Of a DNA stretch of 64,000 nucleotides, positions 1 through 12,506 are shown piece by piece. Numbering within the stretch: the first letter of the stretch is position 1; every line of letters begins with the position of its first letter. A program made the translations under genes and the position numbers. Origin of the DNA: Epiperipatus broadwayi (taxonomy: Eukaryota > Onychophora > Udeonychophora > Euonychophora > Peripatidae); contig JAQFVV010000181.1 of assembly GCA_028023455.1 (NCBI GenBank), positions 2,412,670 through 2,476,669 on the forward strand, given 5' to 3'. Under the pieces are notes generated by a model. The model was not told the DNA's origin and searched no databases. It saw only the letters and a program-made list of their open reading frames with translations.

Positions 1-1271
1 ATATGAATAGAAGATAGACTCTAAACGTATTTAAATATACAGACATTTGTATAATTGCAAAACTAAAAGGATTAGTTTTTAATAAAAAATAATATCAACC
101 TCAATTATAAAAATGTAGCATTAGGCTTCTATCTATATAAATATTTGAGCGTGTTTAATTTTTTTTTTTTTAAATGTAAGTAATAAATTATATTTAAATT
201 CATACTACATAAAATTATTAGCTAAATTATTGCAATCTGGATATAAAGAATATTCTATTTCAGAGGGAGGTCCTCATTCCCTCCAAAAATAAACTTTTTG
301 ATTCTTGTATTCCCAAATTGCTTTAGTTAGTCAAACATTTTCCCTAATATTTGAGCGTACTCGAAGTTTATTTTTAAAAATATTTAGCGTATTATTATTA
401 TTTTGTCTTTCAGGAAACTCATTTAGTGATTTAAAACGAAAAGCAAAATATTTAATTCCTGGTCCATCCGATAGTCTATTATTATTGATGATAAAAATTA
501 AATAATGTATATTCATATATATATAGCTGCGACAGAAAATAAACTTTAAAGAAATTTATAATAATCAATGACAGATATAAAATTCGGTATTAGTACTCTT
601 CCCCCCCCCTCCGTCTCTCCCTCTCTCTGTATATATATTATAAATAGAATGTTTTGTCAGATAGTTAACCTACAGTCAATTCAACTACCCAAACAGTTAG
701 TAAGTAAATTGCTTAGCGAAAAAGTAAAACAATGAATAAATAAATTACTAAACCTTAAAATTTGCCTCTGCGATTTTATTATAGTCTCGAGCAAGCTAAA
801 CTAAAAGTTTCTAGATCGAAACTCAACCTGTCACTTCTAGTGATCAAACGTCACATGACATTACAAGAAATTAACTATTTCATTGTTTTATAATTGTTAT
901 TCTTTAGCAAGTTGTTAAAAAAGTTTTTGTCTGGCAAAGACCGATTAACTGTTTTACGTATATTTTTAAATGTGTGTGTACTCTGGTTAAAAAATAGATC
1001 ATCTATGGAATTAAGTTTATCTGATGTATATGAATACGCTTAAACTTTTTAGTTCAATGATTTATATATAAATATTAAGTAAAAAATTATATATAAATAC
1101 TGCCCATTTATTGTTTGCTATACAAAATGAAGGACAGAACAAAATGTAGCAAGTTATTTTCAAATAATCTTCTACTCACTTTGGTCACTTAAATAAAAAA
1201 GAAAAATCATCCATCTTGCAGTAAAGAGATTTAAAACTGTGTACATACAGTTTCACAAATATAAAATGTCA
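1..1271. other. AT-rich DNA without recognised gene
   Basis: No recognisable coding region, RNA gene or mobile element is seen. Short open frames here look random. A C-rich/CT-rich tract followed by (TA)n lies near 600-640. This is ordinary intergenic or long-intron sequence as far as the bases show. Confidence 0.5.
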
Positions 1272-1365
1272 AGAATTGGTGGTCGAGAGGTCAGCGACAG
1301 CTGCTCCTGGGATAGCGGGTTCGCTTCCCGGCTGATGCTACGACACATGAGAAAAAAAAAAAAAA
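1272..1365 (+). mobile_element. tRNA-derived short SINE, family S1
   Basis: A tRNA-like body of about 80 bases runs directly into a short tail ending GACACATG and a poly(A) run at 1351-1365. An A-box-like segment (GGTCGAGAGGTCAGC) and a strong B box (GGGTTCGCTTCCC) are visible. This copy has lost part of the anticodon arm compared with the copies at 6549 and 36724. The D arm resembles class II (Leu/Ser-like) tRNAs. There is no separate body between the tRNA part and the tail, so this is one of the shortest possible SINE designs. Such elements are transcribed by Pol III and moved by a LINE in trans; the partner is not identified here. Confidence 0.8.
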
Positions 1366-3509
1366 ACGTTTATAATTTATAAAATGAAAATGCAAAAAAT
1401 ATGCATTCTCATTTAATTTTACTCACTGTATTAATTAATTATGTTTTAAATTTTGATAATCATTACTATTTTAAAAAAATTATAGGATGTATTTTCTTTT
1501 AAAAAATAATAGCAATAAATCTTGTTAATTTTTAAAACTTAATGATGTGGTCTAAACTTAATGATGTGGTCTTTATTAATATTTATGGATAAGCTCTAAA
1601 ATCAAGATGCTAGAATAAATTAAGAAGGTGTTGAATAATGTCAAACTACCGCTGCCAAGGATCTAATGCCATTATTTAGTCCGTAGTTAATTCACCCTAT
1701 CCTCATGCAGAAGTCAGCAAGTTTAAATATTTATACAATAATGTAAATGTATATTAAGGTTTTTTATTGCAGTTTTAAGTAGTAATATGATAGAAGAAAG
1801 TCTGCTAAGGATGTGACAAGCAAAGAGAATACTGCCATCGACATCAAGGATATATATATTTCTGTGTGTATGTGTGTGCGTGACAAAAACATAATTTGTA
1901 TTACACATTTATGAAAAGCACTAATAGAGTATTTGATAATTTTCAAGCTATTTTGTCAAAAAAATGTTAATCTTTAGTAAAATTGCTTTATAACTGATCA
2001 TTTAATATACGTGTGTAACGACTTACCCTCCACAATGTTAGGTAATTTTAAAGTTTTTTTTATTTCATTTGATAAAGTTCATCGACTCAAAATTTAATTA
2101 TAAAATTTTATATTTCAATCACAACCATATTTGTTTTGAATTTTTTAAATAAGTTCAGCCAACAATATTATCATTATATATTTGATCCAAATTTTTTTAA
2201 AAAAATTAGATATAATAATATAAGTAGTAATAAAATTACAGAAATTGTAATATTAAAACTATTGTCAAAAAGTTATTATATTAAGTTATTGTTGTGGCCT
2301 TTATTTTTTTATATTTCATTTCATTAATTAAATAAAAAATCTATTCTATTTTGAAATTGGCTTTGTAAGCAAAGTAACCTGTTAAAGAGTCTTATAGTTA
2401 CTGATTTCAAGCATAATTAAGATAGTATAATACGGCACGCCCGTAACACGATTTGAATGCACGTGATTTATTCCCTAAAAGTGAGTAAGTAATTCATGCA
2501 CGTAAATTTCAACGTTTCTCCGAAAAATAAATAAAATTAAAACTTATTAAAAATTATAAATAAATTTTCTGCTATTTAATTGGTATTTTATTTCGATTAA
2601 AAATTCTTATCTTGTCGCTTGCTTAATTAGTAATATGAAATATATTATTACGTATTTATGAGAATATTTTTATTGGATCTAGAGAGAAAAGATTCTTTAT
2701 TTCTGATTAATAAACGAAAACACAATTAAAAACGAGCCTACCCTTCGAAACAATTATATACATATAAGTAGTTATTAGTTATTAAAATAAAGTAAACAAC
2801 TTAATTTATAATAAAATTAAACGTAGGTTAATAAAGAAAAAATATTGCCGTTAAAATTGAGCCCGTGGACTATTTATTATCTCTTAAACTACGTTCTAAT
2901 AAAAATATTAACAAACTTTCTAAATAATTAAACATCGTCTTTGCCTTAATTAAAATTATTTTGCAATAACAAACAGTAAAAGTTGATTTACAATAAGAAG
3001 AGAAGCAAACTCAAATATCTGTGTAAATAATTAGTTAAATAAAAATTCAAATATCACTTTCCGGAGGGGAGGGGGGCTGCTTGCGGTTTTTATTTTATGT
3101 AGTTTTTTTTTAATCTATTAATGTCAATTACTCTTCGAAAAATTACTAAAAATGATAAATTAAATTATTTTTATAATAACGAATTTATTAAGATTGTATT
3201 ATATTATGTTTGGATAGCTCAAATGTTAACTCCATTTTTATATACTCCGACATATATTTGTTTTCTACAATTAGTAACAACTTTATTGTTTAAACTATAA
3301 TACATCCATCACTTATAGTAAATTTTAAATTTTAAAAATATAGATCACATAAATAATACAGTCAATTTTAAAGAATTTTTAAAAAGTATATACATATATA
3401 TAAAGTGAATAAATTTTTTATTCATTGTTTCTGATGGTAATCGCTGGAAAATTATTGCGTTAATTTTTTATAGTAATTGAAGAAATAACTAAAGTAGTTT
3501 AAAATTGCC
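1366..3509. other. AT-rich DNA without recognised gene
   Basis: Only simple AT-rich sequence, homopolymer runs and short (TA)n tracts. A C-rich/G-rich block (GGAGGGGAGGGGGG) sits near 3061. No coding or mobile-element signature is recognised. Confidence 0.45.
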
Positions 3510-3600
3510 AAGCATATGGTGGTCTAGTAGTTAGCGTAGCTGCCCTCCAAGCAGCTGGCCTGGGTCCGCTTCGGTCAACGCATTTAATATATATAAAAAA
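3510..3600 (+). mobile_element. tRNA-derived short SINE, family S1, decayed
   Basis: The segment TGGTGGTCTAGTAGTTAGCG followed by a GCAGCTGGCC block matches the S1 D arm and anticodon arm. The B box is degenerate and the GACACATG tail is replaced by TA-rich sequence and A6. Older copy than those at 4726 and 6549. Confidence 0.65.
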
Positions 3601-4725
3601 AGTATTAAATAAGTAAAAGATGAAATGGTATTAAATAGCCCATTGCGACGATTTCTGCAGGTACAATTTACAGTTGAACAATAAGAAAGACGACAATGCT
3701 CAATGCGCTAATTACGTGGCCTAGATGCTAGTTGATTAGGATTTATTATTTTTATTTTACCGTGCATTTAAGAATAACTAAAACATTCATTTATCATCTA
3801 AAATTGAATGACAAATTGAATCAGATGTCTTACTTAAAAATTCTCTTCTGCCTGAAAAAAAAATTCCAACTTCCATCCTAGGTTATGGGTTTGAAGACAG
3901 GATAAGGAGGTAACCATCACAGCATGAAGCCCCCCCCCCCCAAATATTTACACATTATAAAAAGCATTGTTAATAAAAAAGGCACTTTAAAAAAATAATA
4001 ATCATCAATGGATTTTTTTTCCAATTTTCTACTTAATTTAATAACACACACATACATATATATATAATGAAAAGCAAATGGTATTAAGAAAATAGACAAA
4101 TAATGGCAAACTATTACAAACATATCTGCTGTGAAGAGAAGTCAGAATAAGTAAACAAGAGAACTTGCATTTACTTTCCTGATATATATATATATGCACA
4201 CACAAACACTTATAGAAACAGCTACAGACATGGGAGAGGGGCATACTATTAGCTTTTATGATGCATTTTGACCAATTAGATAACTGAAATATAGTAACTT
4301 CTAACTTAATAATTTAAGTGTTTATCGAAATATGATTATTGGGATTAAATGTTTGCTAACATATATATACTTTTAAGACATATATATAAAAAAGGAAGAG
4401 AATATCATTTTATTTAATTTTAATGAAAAGCCCTAATTTTCTGACGTTTTTTTTCAGATATTTACATGAAACAGTTAAAAAAAAAAAAAACTTTTATTCT
4501 ATTTAAAAATTAAATAAATAACCTCAAGGATAAATACAATATGTACAAAATTGAAACATTCTTTTTGTAAGTTAAATAATTATTTCAAAGGCAAAAAATT
4601 AAAATGAAACAATTTACTTACAACTAACTTAAAAAATCTTTCAATTGAAAATGTCCTAAATTTTGAATTTAAATACGTTTTCCTAATTAAAAATTTAAAA
4701 TATATGTATTAAATCAACGTAAAGA
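3601..4725. other. AT-rich DNA with microsatellites
   Basis: Contains a C10 run near 3931 and (TA)n/(CA)n tracts near 4046-4204. No gene or mobile element recognised. Confidence 0.45.
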
Positions 4726-4820
4726 CAGCGTTGGTGGCCTTGTGGTGAGCATAGCTACTTTCCAAGCAGCTGGACCGGGTTCGCTTCCCTGTCAACGCTT
4801 TGACACATGAAAAAAAAAAA
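4726..4820 (+). mobile_element. tRNA-derived short SINE, family S1
   Basis: Starts AGCGTTGGTGGCC, continues through an AAGCAGCTGG anticodon-arm block, the B box GGGTTCGCTTCCC, and ends GCTTTGACACATG plus A11. The 5' GCGTTG and 3' CAACGC ends can pair as an acceptor stem, as in a tRNA. No clear target-site duplication was found by eye. Confidence 0.8.
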
Positions 4821-6548
4821 GACAAAACATATGCATGCAATCCCCAATTCTGTCTGCATCTTTCTGAGAACTTGCGGATCGACAGAGACATTATGCTAAT
4901 TAATATTTTTCATATATTTGCTAGTAGTACTTCGAGATTAAATGACTTTTAGAAAAACTACAACCTAAAATGAGCAAAAATATGTACTTGTCCAAAACAA
5001 ATGAAACTTATCTTCTGGATACTTCTTTGCGAAAAAAATACTTATAGTTAAAATTAAACTCAAGTCTAGAGATGAAGTGTTAATAGAAATAATACCTTGA
5101 AGGTGGTTGAATAAGATAATTTAACCAAAGATTTTGCCACACAAGGACTTTGAAATTGGTATAAAATTTAGGCAATAAAAAATGACATCCAGAGATTTTA
5201 CTGAAGTTAAGTGATATATATATATATTCTGCTAAAAGAAATAATTAAAACATACTTTACATTTGATTTATATAATAAGGTCTTTAATTTTAAAGTTAAA
5301 AACGAATATATGTATTGTATATATATGACGAGCAGATGGGTTCTTTTAGCTTTGTAAATTTTTTAATTATATTTTTATATTTGAAAAGATTATAACATAT
5401 AATTATGAAATTTAGCCTTGTTACAATTATTGTTAGTATTAAAATTTTTTGTACTTTGATTCAAAAAGAAAGTTATATATATATATGTTTTTACCTTTTT
5501 TTATTTCTCGACCTATATTTCTTTAATTATCTAGCAAAAAAAAAATTCAAGTGCTGTTTTAAATAACTTATAAAGCGACTTTCTTTGTAAAAGCAAAGTC
5601 AGCTATTGAATCCTCTGTCTTTTCTTATTTTTTCTAAAAGCAATAATGTCAAAATTAAATCCCTAACAACCACATTTAACTAATAAAAATCTGCATACTT
5701 GTTTGTTACAATTGGCCTTGTCCACAGTTCTTTTAATTAAAGTTCCAGAAACCAACCATAAAAATTTAATCATCAGTTCTTGAACGTTTTTTTTTCAACT
5801 TCTCTAATATTATTTTGATTAAATAACATCTTATACCTCGTTTTTTATCTTCAAAATGTGAGAGTTTGTTTGATGCTATGTTTGAGAAAATATTTTCTTT
5901 AGAAATTACACATCCAATTAAAAAAAAAAAAGTTCTATAAAATTTTAAAAATATTATATATGGGGTGAGTTATTTAAATGCTCTACGCAGGAGTCTAGGT
6001 ATATTTCCGTGATTGTTTTATCCTCTAATTAACAATAACTACATATCCATTTATTGTGCAATAATTTTGTAACTAACTGGGCTGACTAAGAGCCAGTTAC
6101 TTGACAAAAATAGTCAAAGCCTATTTGGCAGGTATATGTGTCTATTTGTGTGAACCGAACATCGCCGAGGGTGTTACTATCTGTGTATAGGTGTTGTAAT
6201 AATTATAAATTCTATTTGGGGCATATAAAACTCAAAACATTTCTATTGCCTTATACTGGTAAGCAAAAATATCTAATAGTAATAAATAAATTTTGTCATT
6301 TTATATATTTCCGTCCTAAATTAAATGCATTTTTTCCCTAATCAGTCTTTAAAGCTGAATAAGATCTTCAAAGCAAAAATTATAAATATCAGTTATCACC
6401 TATTCTCCTTGTCACGATGTTGATTTCTTTTCTTACAATATTTAAGAGTAAAAAACAATAAATGCCATTTTTAGTGTTTAATAAAACCACACTGTTGCTT
6501 ATTGAAGTGTTTTGCAGAATGATTTATACTTTAAAAACAAAAAAAGTC
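4821..6548. other. AT-rich DNA without recognised gene
   Basis: Many (TA)n tracts (for example 5215-5227, 5476-5486). The open frame at 6138-6341 has no recognisable similarity or codon bias and is not called as a gene. Confidence 0.45.
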
Positions 6549-6650
6549 AAGCGTTGGTAACCGAGTGGTCAGCACCGCCGCCTTACAAACAGTTGTTCCG
6601 GGTTCGCGGGTACGCTTCCCGGCCGACGCTTTGACACATGAAAAAAAAAT
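6549..6650 (+). mobile_element. tRNA-derived short SINE, family S1, near consensus
   Basis: The best preserved S1 tRNA fold in the first 10 kb. The acceptor stem GCGTTGG pairs with CCGACGC at the 3' end. The D-arm block CCGAGTGGTCAGC and the T arm (GGGTACGCTTCCC) are clear, then the tail TTTGACACATG and A9. The variable region is long, as in class II tRNAs. Whole element about 100 bp. Confidence 0.85.
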
Positions 6651-7411
6651 TAAACTCCAGATATTTAGACTAAAAATTAGGTGGTAAGAGACAATTAATA
6701 GCAATCCAGTGTTTATTTGATTACAAATGCTTTTATAACAATCATTTACGAGGTAATAACTCTAATGTATCTAACCAAAGGAGTAAAATCTTTAAAGCAA
6801 TTTTTTTTTAAAAAAAAAAAATGGATGTATAATTATAGGTTTTATAAGATCTCTAAGTGAATTATTTATTTAAATACTGTATTATTATTAGGATTAAATA
6901 ATTAAAAACGTTCTGCTTTAGCTAGATAAAAATAACAAGGTGCATTTTTTTTATAATTTCGGATACTTAAAATGTTAAATAATTAAAATGACTCTTAAAA
7001 ACAACAACAAAAAAAAAAAACTTTTATGCTGAACTTGAACGTATTTTGGGGAGAGTTCAGACCAACGCAGTTCCTGCTTATTGATATAGACTATAACAAA
7101 ATAAAATAAAATGAGATCTTAACATAATGTTTTATAAAAAATAAAAATAAAAACAATTTGGCTTTGTAAAAATGTTTTACAATTAAGAGTTAAATAAATA
7201 GAGTATCAAAACCTGTACTATATATATAATAAGTTTAGACTTGTTGACCAGACTTAAGATTCAATTTTCTCCATGAAATGTATAAGTCTTTTAAAAATAT
7301 ATTTTAAAATTTAATTCTAGTATATTATAATTCTGTTTACTTTTCTTTCAAAAGCCTGTTAAAAAAATAATCTAGTGGTTTCTTTCTCAGAAGTTTATAA
7401 TAAGTTCTAGC

Positions 7412-7490
7412 ATTGAAACTGAGATGATGGGTTCGAACCATGGATTTTTTGATCTCCAGATTGCACAATTCTACCACTGCATTAAACTGC
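7412..7490 (-). repeat. Possible tRNA-derived sequence
   Basis: On the minus strand an A-box-like TGGTAGAATTG is followed about 35 bases later by a good B box (GGTTCGAACCC). The intervening arm does not fold well. It could be a tRNA pseudogene or the head of an old SINE; no tail is evident. Neighbouring bases 6651-7411 and 7491-8059 show nothing recognisable. Confidence 0.35.
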
Positions 7491-8059
7491 ACATAGCCGA
7501 AGTCATGCTGATATCTAACCAATAGGATGCTAAGACCAAGTATAACACTTGATTACCGTTTGTGGAAATTGACCATTATTTGCTATCTCATCAGATTTAT
7601 TCAAGCATCTCACATTAAGGGCTGTATTATACATTTAAGATCGATATTTATCACAATAATTTTTAAGTCATTTGTTTAAAGTTAAACTTTTGTAAAAAAT
7701 AGAAAGACATTTGAATAAAGTCAAGTCTAACCCTATACTTAATAAATTATTGTGTATAGAATTTATTGTGTATAAAATTAGAACAACCACATAAACTAAC
7801 AATATATAATAAATAAAATCATGGTGGTCACTTGTTTCTCAATTGTTACTTGTACACTTCAAACATTGATAAATTATTCATCATAAAAACAAATCGATTT
7901 CTCTTACTACTGTTATCAGTGTGGTAGAGATTTAAAACCTACAAGAATCTGTAATCACACCAATAAATAATTATTTTTAATATAAGAAGTTATGATTGAT
8001 ATTCAAGCATATTTATAACCAATCAAACTTTTCATATTTTTTTTAAGAAAATTTTTATT

Positions 8060-8571
8060 CTATAGCTATATTGAATGTTACAAATACAGAAATGATATCA
8101 ATTACATATCCATTTGCAGTAAAGTAGATCCAACCTTTTCCCATGTTGCTCTTGTGATATAGCTTGGAGCAATTAGTTGGTCCTTTTTCATGATTTTCTC
8201 CATGATATTCTTAAATTTAGTCCCATGTGGATCTCTCATTCCTTCAATTGTGACTTTACATCTGATACACCACAGGGCATAATTCACGAAAGTTGCCAGT
8301 CTTATGTCCTAAATAGACCCTGACCTATATAATCTTTAATTGATTTGTAGTGTGCACTTGTATTGCTGTACCATTTATGAGATATCGATCTATAATTGGA
8401 CATAATGGGACATTTAAGAAAAATATGATCAATTGATATATTTGTACCACGTTTTTTTAAGATTATTATAAATCTTAAACTATTGAGTAAAAATCTTCTA
8501 GACTCATATTTTTCACTATACTTATATTTTACTCCATAAACTGGATCAGATGAATTAGAGAAGTGAAACAT
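8060..8571 (-). pseudogene. LINE 3'-terminal coding relic
   Basis: Two minus-strand frames (8302-8571 and 8102-8287) together resemble the C-terminal part of the LINE proteins at 15.7-16.4 kb and 56.8-58 kb. The second frame ends with an ALWCIRCK motif, a charged stretch and a TRATWEKV block, equivalent to YAYWCTRC and AATWSHL in the better copy. The frames are shifted relative to each other and the reverse transcriptase part is absent. A 5'-truncated dead LINE; clade not assigned. Confidence 0.6.
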
Positions 8572-9282
8572 CTTAACATTTACAGAAATAATAATCAGAC
8601 CTTTTTATTTCAGATCTAAGTATAACCAATTTGATATGTAAGTTAAATGTTTTAAATATTCAATTAGTCAATCCCATATTTAATTCATAAATTCTGTAAT
8701 ATTCATAATTTCTCATAAATAGTTGATATCTACATTATTATATTCAATAGAATAAAAATATATTATAAGGAATATCTTTTTATTTTAAAATTTTTGATTC
8801 CATTGGGTGTTATAATATAGATGTTAATTATTTCTGTGTAGTAGAAAATATAAATATTATAGCTTTGATGGATTAAATACTGTATAGCATTACTAAAACA
8901 TTCAAATTCCAAAATCAAATAAGTAATAATTAAGTATGTAAATGACTGTGTTTCTGGGTGATATTCACTTTAGCATTCTTTTGTTCCAATAAGTATTATA
9001 ATGTGAATGTTGATTATCTCTATCTATTAGAAAATATAAATTTTGAAGAACTTATAAATTAAATATATCCATTTATGAATAAGCATTCAGTTACATAATC
9101 AAAGCGGATGCAATTAGAGATTATAAATAGATGTTCCGGTGTTTCAAGTCTCTCTAGCTCACTTGATAAATCAAGATTTTTGATTAAATACATGGTCTTG
9201 AAGATTTACCCTGAGTAATAAATAATATAAGACGTTGTATCAAGATTAAAGAAGTGCTCCACAAATCTGAAAGGTTTGTTAT
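8572..9282. other. AT-rich DNA without recognised gene
   Basis: No coding or mobile signature recognised in this stretch apart from weakly repeated AT-rich phrases. Confidence 0.4.
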
Positions 9283-9960
9283 ATATATATAACTATAATG
9301 ACATGTGAAAATTTTACAAATCTATTTAAATAATAATTGAACTGCCCTCTAGCTGCCAAGTTCAATAACTTTTTACAATAAGAGAGTGGACCACCTCTTA
9401 ATGTCTTTTAGATCTTTTTATGTACAGCCATCCAGATAGAGGACAGTTCAATTATTATTTAAATACATTTGTAAAATTTTCACATGTCGTTATAGTTATT
9501 CATTATTAAAATATTATTTATCATTATATATATATAACATATGTTAATTTATTATAAAGTTTTAGACGTGAGTGAAAGATCTCTATTCTATACATTTAAT
9601 ATCAGTTAGTTAAAGATCAATTTACATTAAAAGATACAAAGACTGATTTAAATTGGCACTCTAGCTATTATTGTTCTGGATAGCTGTAAATAAAAAGATT
9701 TAAAAGACATTATCCACTCTTTTATTGTAAAAAGTTATCGAACTTGGAAGCTAGAGGGCAGTTCAATTATGAAGACTTAGAGTGGGGAATGGAAAACAAA
9801 GTGGCTAACAGGTTTATCTGGGCATAGTTGCTGAGATATTCTTGACTTCGTTTAAGGAGAAGCCAAATACATCACATCACATCAGATTTGTAAAATTTTC
9901 ACATGTCGTTATAGTTATTCATTATTAAAATATTATTTGTCATTACATATATATATATGT
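9283..9960 (+). repeat. Fold-back tandem element, family E (unit about 310 bp)
   Basis: An inverted partial unit (about 9283-9430) is followed by 1.7 direct units. The block around GGACAGTTCAATTAT at 9438 recurs near 9748 (period about 310) and its reverse complement lies near 9340. The arms end in TA-rich sequence. The second unit is interrupted by a LINE tail at 9771-9885. No hammerhead core was found in this family. The design is the same as the hammerhead-bearing elements at 39.8 and 46.8 kb, so it may be a relative or a product of the same insertion mechanism. Confidence 0.65.
9771..9885 (+). mobile_element. LINE-B 3' tail fragment
   Basis: About 115 bp, starting TTAGAGTGGGGAATGG and ending with a (CATCA)n-type tail. 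The same sequence lies on the minus strand at 24301-24420 directly downstream of a LINE coding relic, which identifies it as that LINE's 3' untranslated region. It interrupts the family E repeat. Confidence 0.75.
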
Positions 9961-10190
9961 AATGTTTTCACGGTTGTATGATATAGATAAATTATTTTTG
10001 GGATAAATCATGTGTTACTTTCCAGTACATATCGATAGTTCGTCTATGAAATATTCGCGTGTTATTTTCCATTACATACCAATATTTAGACTGACATCGG
10101 CAATGGCCGATGCTAGTTCGTCTAAATATTGCTATGTAATGGAAAATAACACACGGTTTATCCCCAAAAATAATAATTTATATATATAAT
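9957..10190. mobile_element. PLE terminal fragment with nested hairpin
   Basis: Begins with GTTTTCACGG, the sequence also found at the PLE ends at 10.95, 17.56 and 45.27 kb. It ends with an inverted copy of its own start (GATAAATTA and TAATTTAT blocks), flanked by (TA)n. In the middle is a nested hairpin: the arms ATATTTAGAC/GTCTAAATAT enclose CATCGGC-AATG-GCCGATG. It looks like the extreme 3' end of a PLE relative with an inverted terminal copy. Confidence 0.55.
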
Positions 10191-10319
10191 TAGAAGATTT
10201 TCATAGATTTATACATATAAATATTGTTGAACGTTTTGATGAGATTATATATATATATATTTCTTTAGATAGGCCTTAATCATGATGTAACCAAGTAAGC
10301 AACCAATTAAAAACCACCA

Positions 10320-10725
10320 ATACAAAATGAAATCATAATAATTTAGTAATACTATTTACTGACCCTAAACCAACGTGGATCCCATTTTTAGTTTATGCCC
10401 TAGTTTTAAATAAGCTAAATAGATCAGACATCAATACTATACCTATGTAAAAGCTTGAAAAATCATAATTTTTCAAATATTTTCACAAGTAATCAAATCT
10501 CTTCCATTAAAAGCAATATATAATAATTGGCAATGAAACTAAAATCACATCATCTAACAATAGTATTTATTTGTCTTATCCCCTACAATCCAAAAATAGA
10601 TTCCACTCAAATAAAGGAGATAAATCAGATATCAATATTCTATATATGTAAAAGCTTTAAGTATTGCAACTTTTCAATTACTGTCACAAATAAATAAATT
10701 TTTTCCATAAAGAATTTATATATAT
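10320..10725. repeat. Diverged tandem repeat, period about 202 bp
   Basis: Two adjacent units share phrases such as ATCAGACATCAATA / ATCAGATATCAATA and TATGTAAAAGCTT at a spacing of about 202 bp. The units have diverged considerably, so the duplication is old. No ribozyme core or coding capacity seen. Confidence 0.55.
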
Positions 10726-10939
10726 ATATATATAATGATTTTTTAATTATTATATATAGTCTTTTATGGGAAAGGTTCTTGAAAGTATCTGAAAGCATAG
10801 TGGATTATACAAAGAGTGATATAATTTTAGTTTGCATTGCAGTTTTTCACTGTTTGCTTGTTTGGCTACATCGTGACTGAATACTATCTAGAAAAACACA
10901 TAGAGCATTTCATAATATATATATACATATGTATTATGT

Positions 10940-11165
10940 TATACTTAATATTTTCACGGTTATATGATGTAGATAAATTATAACTTTTTGGGCTATACCG
11001 TGTATTGTTTTCTCATCTCGCACACAGTCATGTTATTTGTTAAGATCTAACGGTTTTTCTTTCAAAAGTTAACCTTGATAATGGCGGTTGCTATTCCATC
11101 GAAATATCGGTGTTTAATGAAAAACAATACACGGTATAGCCCAAAAAGTTATAATTTATATACAT
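10940..11165 (+). mobile_element. PLE-III 3'-end fragment
   Basis: Nearly the same sequence as the 3' end of the PLE at 45.9-49 kb, including CATCTCGCACACAGTCA, GTTAAGATCTAA and AACAATACACGGTATA. It is preceded by an inverted copy of the last 70 bp (starting GTTTTCACGG). The coding tail is limited to the last residues of the GIY-YIG protein. Flanked by TA-rich DNA on both sides, like other PLE copies here. Confidence 0.8.
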
Positions 11166-11200
11166 ATGTACTATTTAAACTTCACATAAATATGTATTAT

Positions 11201-11783
11201 TGTAATATCCACACTTACGACTGTGCCAAGGTTATAGCTGCAAGTCATACTGTGCGGTCAGCAAATAACGTTATACAATTCCCACGCTGTTCTTTTCCAA
11301 ATGAAGCTCTCCAATGAATTGGTCTGCCATGAAGCTCTCCAAACGAATTGGTCTGCAACGAAGCTCTCCAACAAATTGGTCTGCAATGAAGCTCAACCAT
11401 GGATGCTCTCCAACGAATGTTCTGCACTGACTGCTCTCCAATGAATTGTCTGCAAACAGATGCTCTCCAAACGAATGGTCTGCAACTTACTACTGTGTGA
11501 CTGCTCTCTACTACTCCTATATTACACTGCTCGATGTTCTCCAATCTTCTTATTGCTCTCTGACAACTGCAATGATCAATCAATGCACTGACCAATAAGG
11601 TAACATCTCTTATCTAAAAACATTTGTAATTAGCAAATATTTCTAGGAATTGTCGATCGCCATTACGTCAATGCACTAATTAAATTCCTCAGCTATCAGA
11701 GCGCGATCTAAAAACAGCCTTACGAATAAATTCTAGTTTTTCTGGAGTGCACAAAAATGTCTGCCATTTTTACAAACACTACA
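11201..11783 (-). repeat. TRIM LTR (3' LTR on minus strand)
   Basis: 583 bp, TG...CA termini. Holds a minisatellite of roughly 28-bp units (11305-11480). Differences from its partner are scattered substitutions, many of C/T type. Confidence 0.92.
11305..11480. repeat. Minisatellite inside the TRIM LTR
   Basis: About six degenerate units of roughly 26-29 bp built on GCTCTCCAACGAATTGGTCT plus GCAA. The equivalent block in the other LTR is 12029-12205. The two arrays differ by point changes more than by unit number. Confidence 0.8.
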
Positions 11784-11799
11784 CACTTCCCTCCACTCC
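11784..11799 (-). promoter_or_regulatory. Polypurine tract of the TRIM
   Basis: On the minus strand the interior ends GGAGTGGAGGGAAGTG directly before the TG of the downstream LTR. This is the expected position and composition of a plus-strand priming purine tract. Confidence 0.85.
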
Positions 11800-11904
11800 A
11801 GAAAAACCCTTGTTGCTAACGTTACTAATTGGGATTGACATTTTCACCCGGTTTCTCCGTCTACGGCTAAACTTGTAGTTCAACATATTCGCTACTCCCA
11901 GGTT

Positions 11905-11922
11905 CCAAATGCGACTGCGCCA
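11905..11922 (-). promoter_or_regulatory. tRNA primer-binding site of the TRIM
   Basis: On the minus strand TGGCGCAGTCGCATTTGG starts one base after the end of the upstream LTR. TGG would pair with the CCA end of a tRNA. The TGGCGCAGTCG start resembles primer sites of Ty3/gypsy elements; the exact tRNA was not identified. Confidence 0.8.
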
Positions 11923-11923
11923 T

Positions 11924-12506
11924 TGTAATATCCGCACTTATGACTGTGCCAAGGTTATAACTGCAAGTCATACTGTGCGGTCAGCAAATAACGTTATACA
12001 ATTCCCACGCTGTTCTTTTTCAAACGAAGCTCTCCAACGAATTGGTCTGCCACGAAGCTCTCCAAATGAATTGGTCTGCAATCAAGCTCTCCAACGAATT
12101 GGTCTGCAACGAAGCTCAGCCATGGATGCTCTCCAATGAATGGTCTGCACCGACTGCTCTCCAATGAATGGTCTGCAAGTGGATGCTCTCCAAACGAATG
12201 GTCTGCAACTTGCTACTGCGTGACTGCTCTCTACTACTCTATATTACACTGCTCGATGTTCTCCCAATCTTCTTATCGCTCTCTGACAACTGCAATAATC
12301 AATCAATGCACTGACCAATAAGGTAACATCTCTTATCTAGAAACATTTGTAATTAGCAAATATTTCTAGGAATTGTCGATCGCCATTATGTCAATGCACT
12401 AATTAAATTCCTCAGCTATCAGAGCGTGATCTAAAAACAGCCTTACGAATAAATTCTAGTTTTTCTGGAGTGCACAAAAATGTCTGCCATTTTTACAAAC
12501 ACTACA
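11924..12506 (-). repeat. TRIM LTR (5' LTR on minus strand)
   Basis: 583 bp, partner of 11201-11783, with the same minisatellite at 12029-12205. Next to the primer-binding site, which marks it as the upstream LTR of a minus-strand element. Confidence 0.92.

Noticed and set aside
305-505. Short open frames in the first 8 kb (for example 305-505, 2136-2327, 3917-4244, 6138-6341)
   Set aside because: T- or A-rich low-complexity translations, overlapping frames on both strands, no motif. Consistent with chance in AT-rich DNA.
6549-6650. S1 copies as functional tRNA genes
   Set aside because: Cloverleaf-like, but each runs into the same GACACATG plus poly(A) tail, one copy has a TSD, and the anticodon arm varies between copies. 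SINE is the better explanation.
10091-10137. Nested hairpin (ATATTTAGAC...GTCTAAATAT around CATCGGC/GCCGATG) as a ribozyme
   Set aside because: Contains CTGA near the first arm but no GAAA and no three-way junction of hammerhead type. Kept only as a hairpin in a PLE end.
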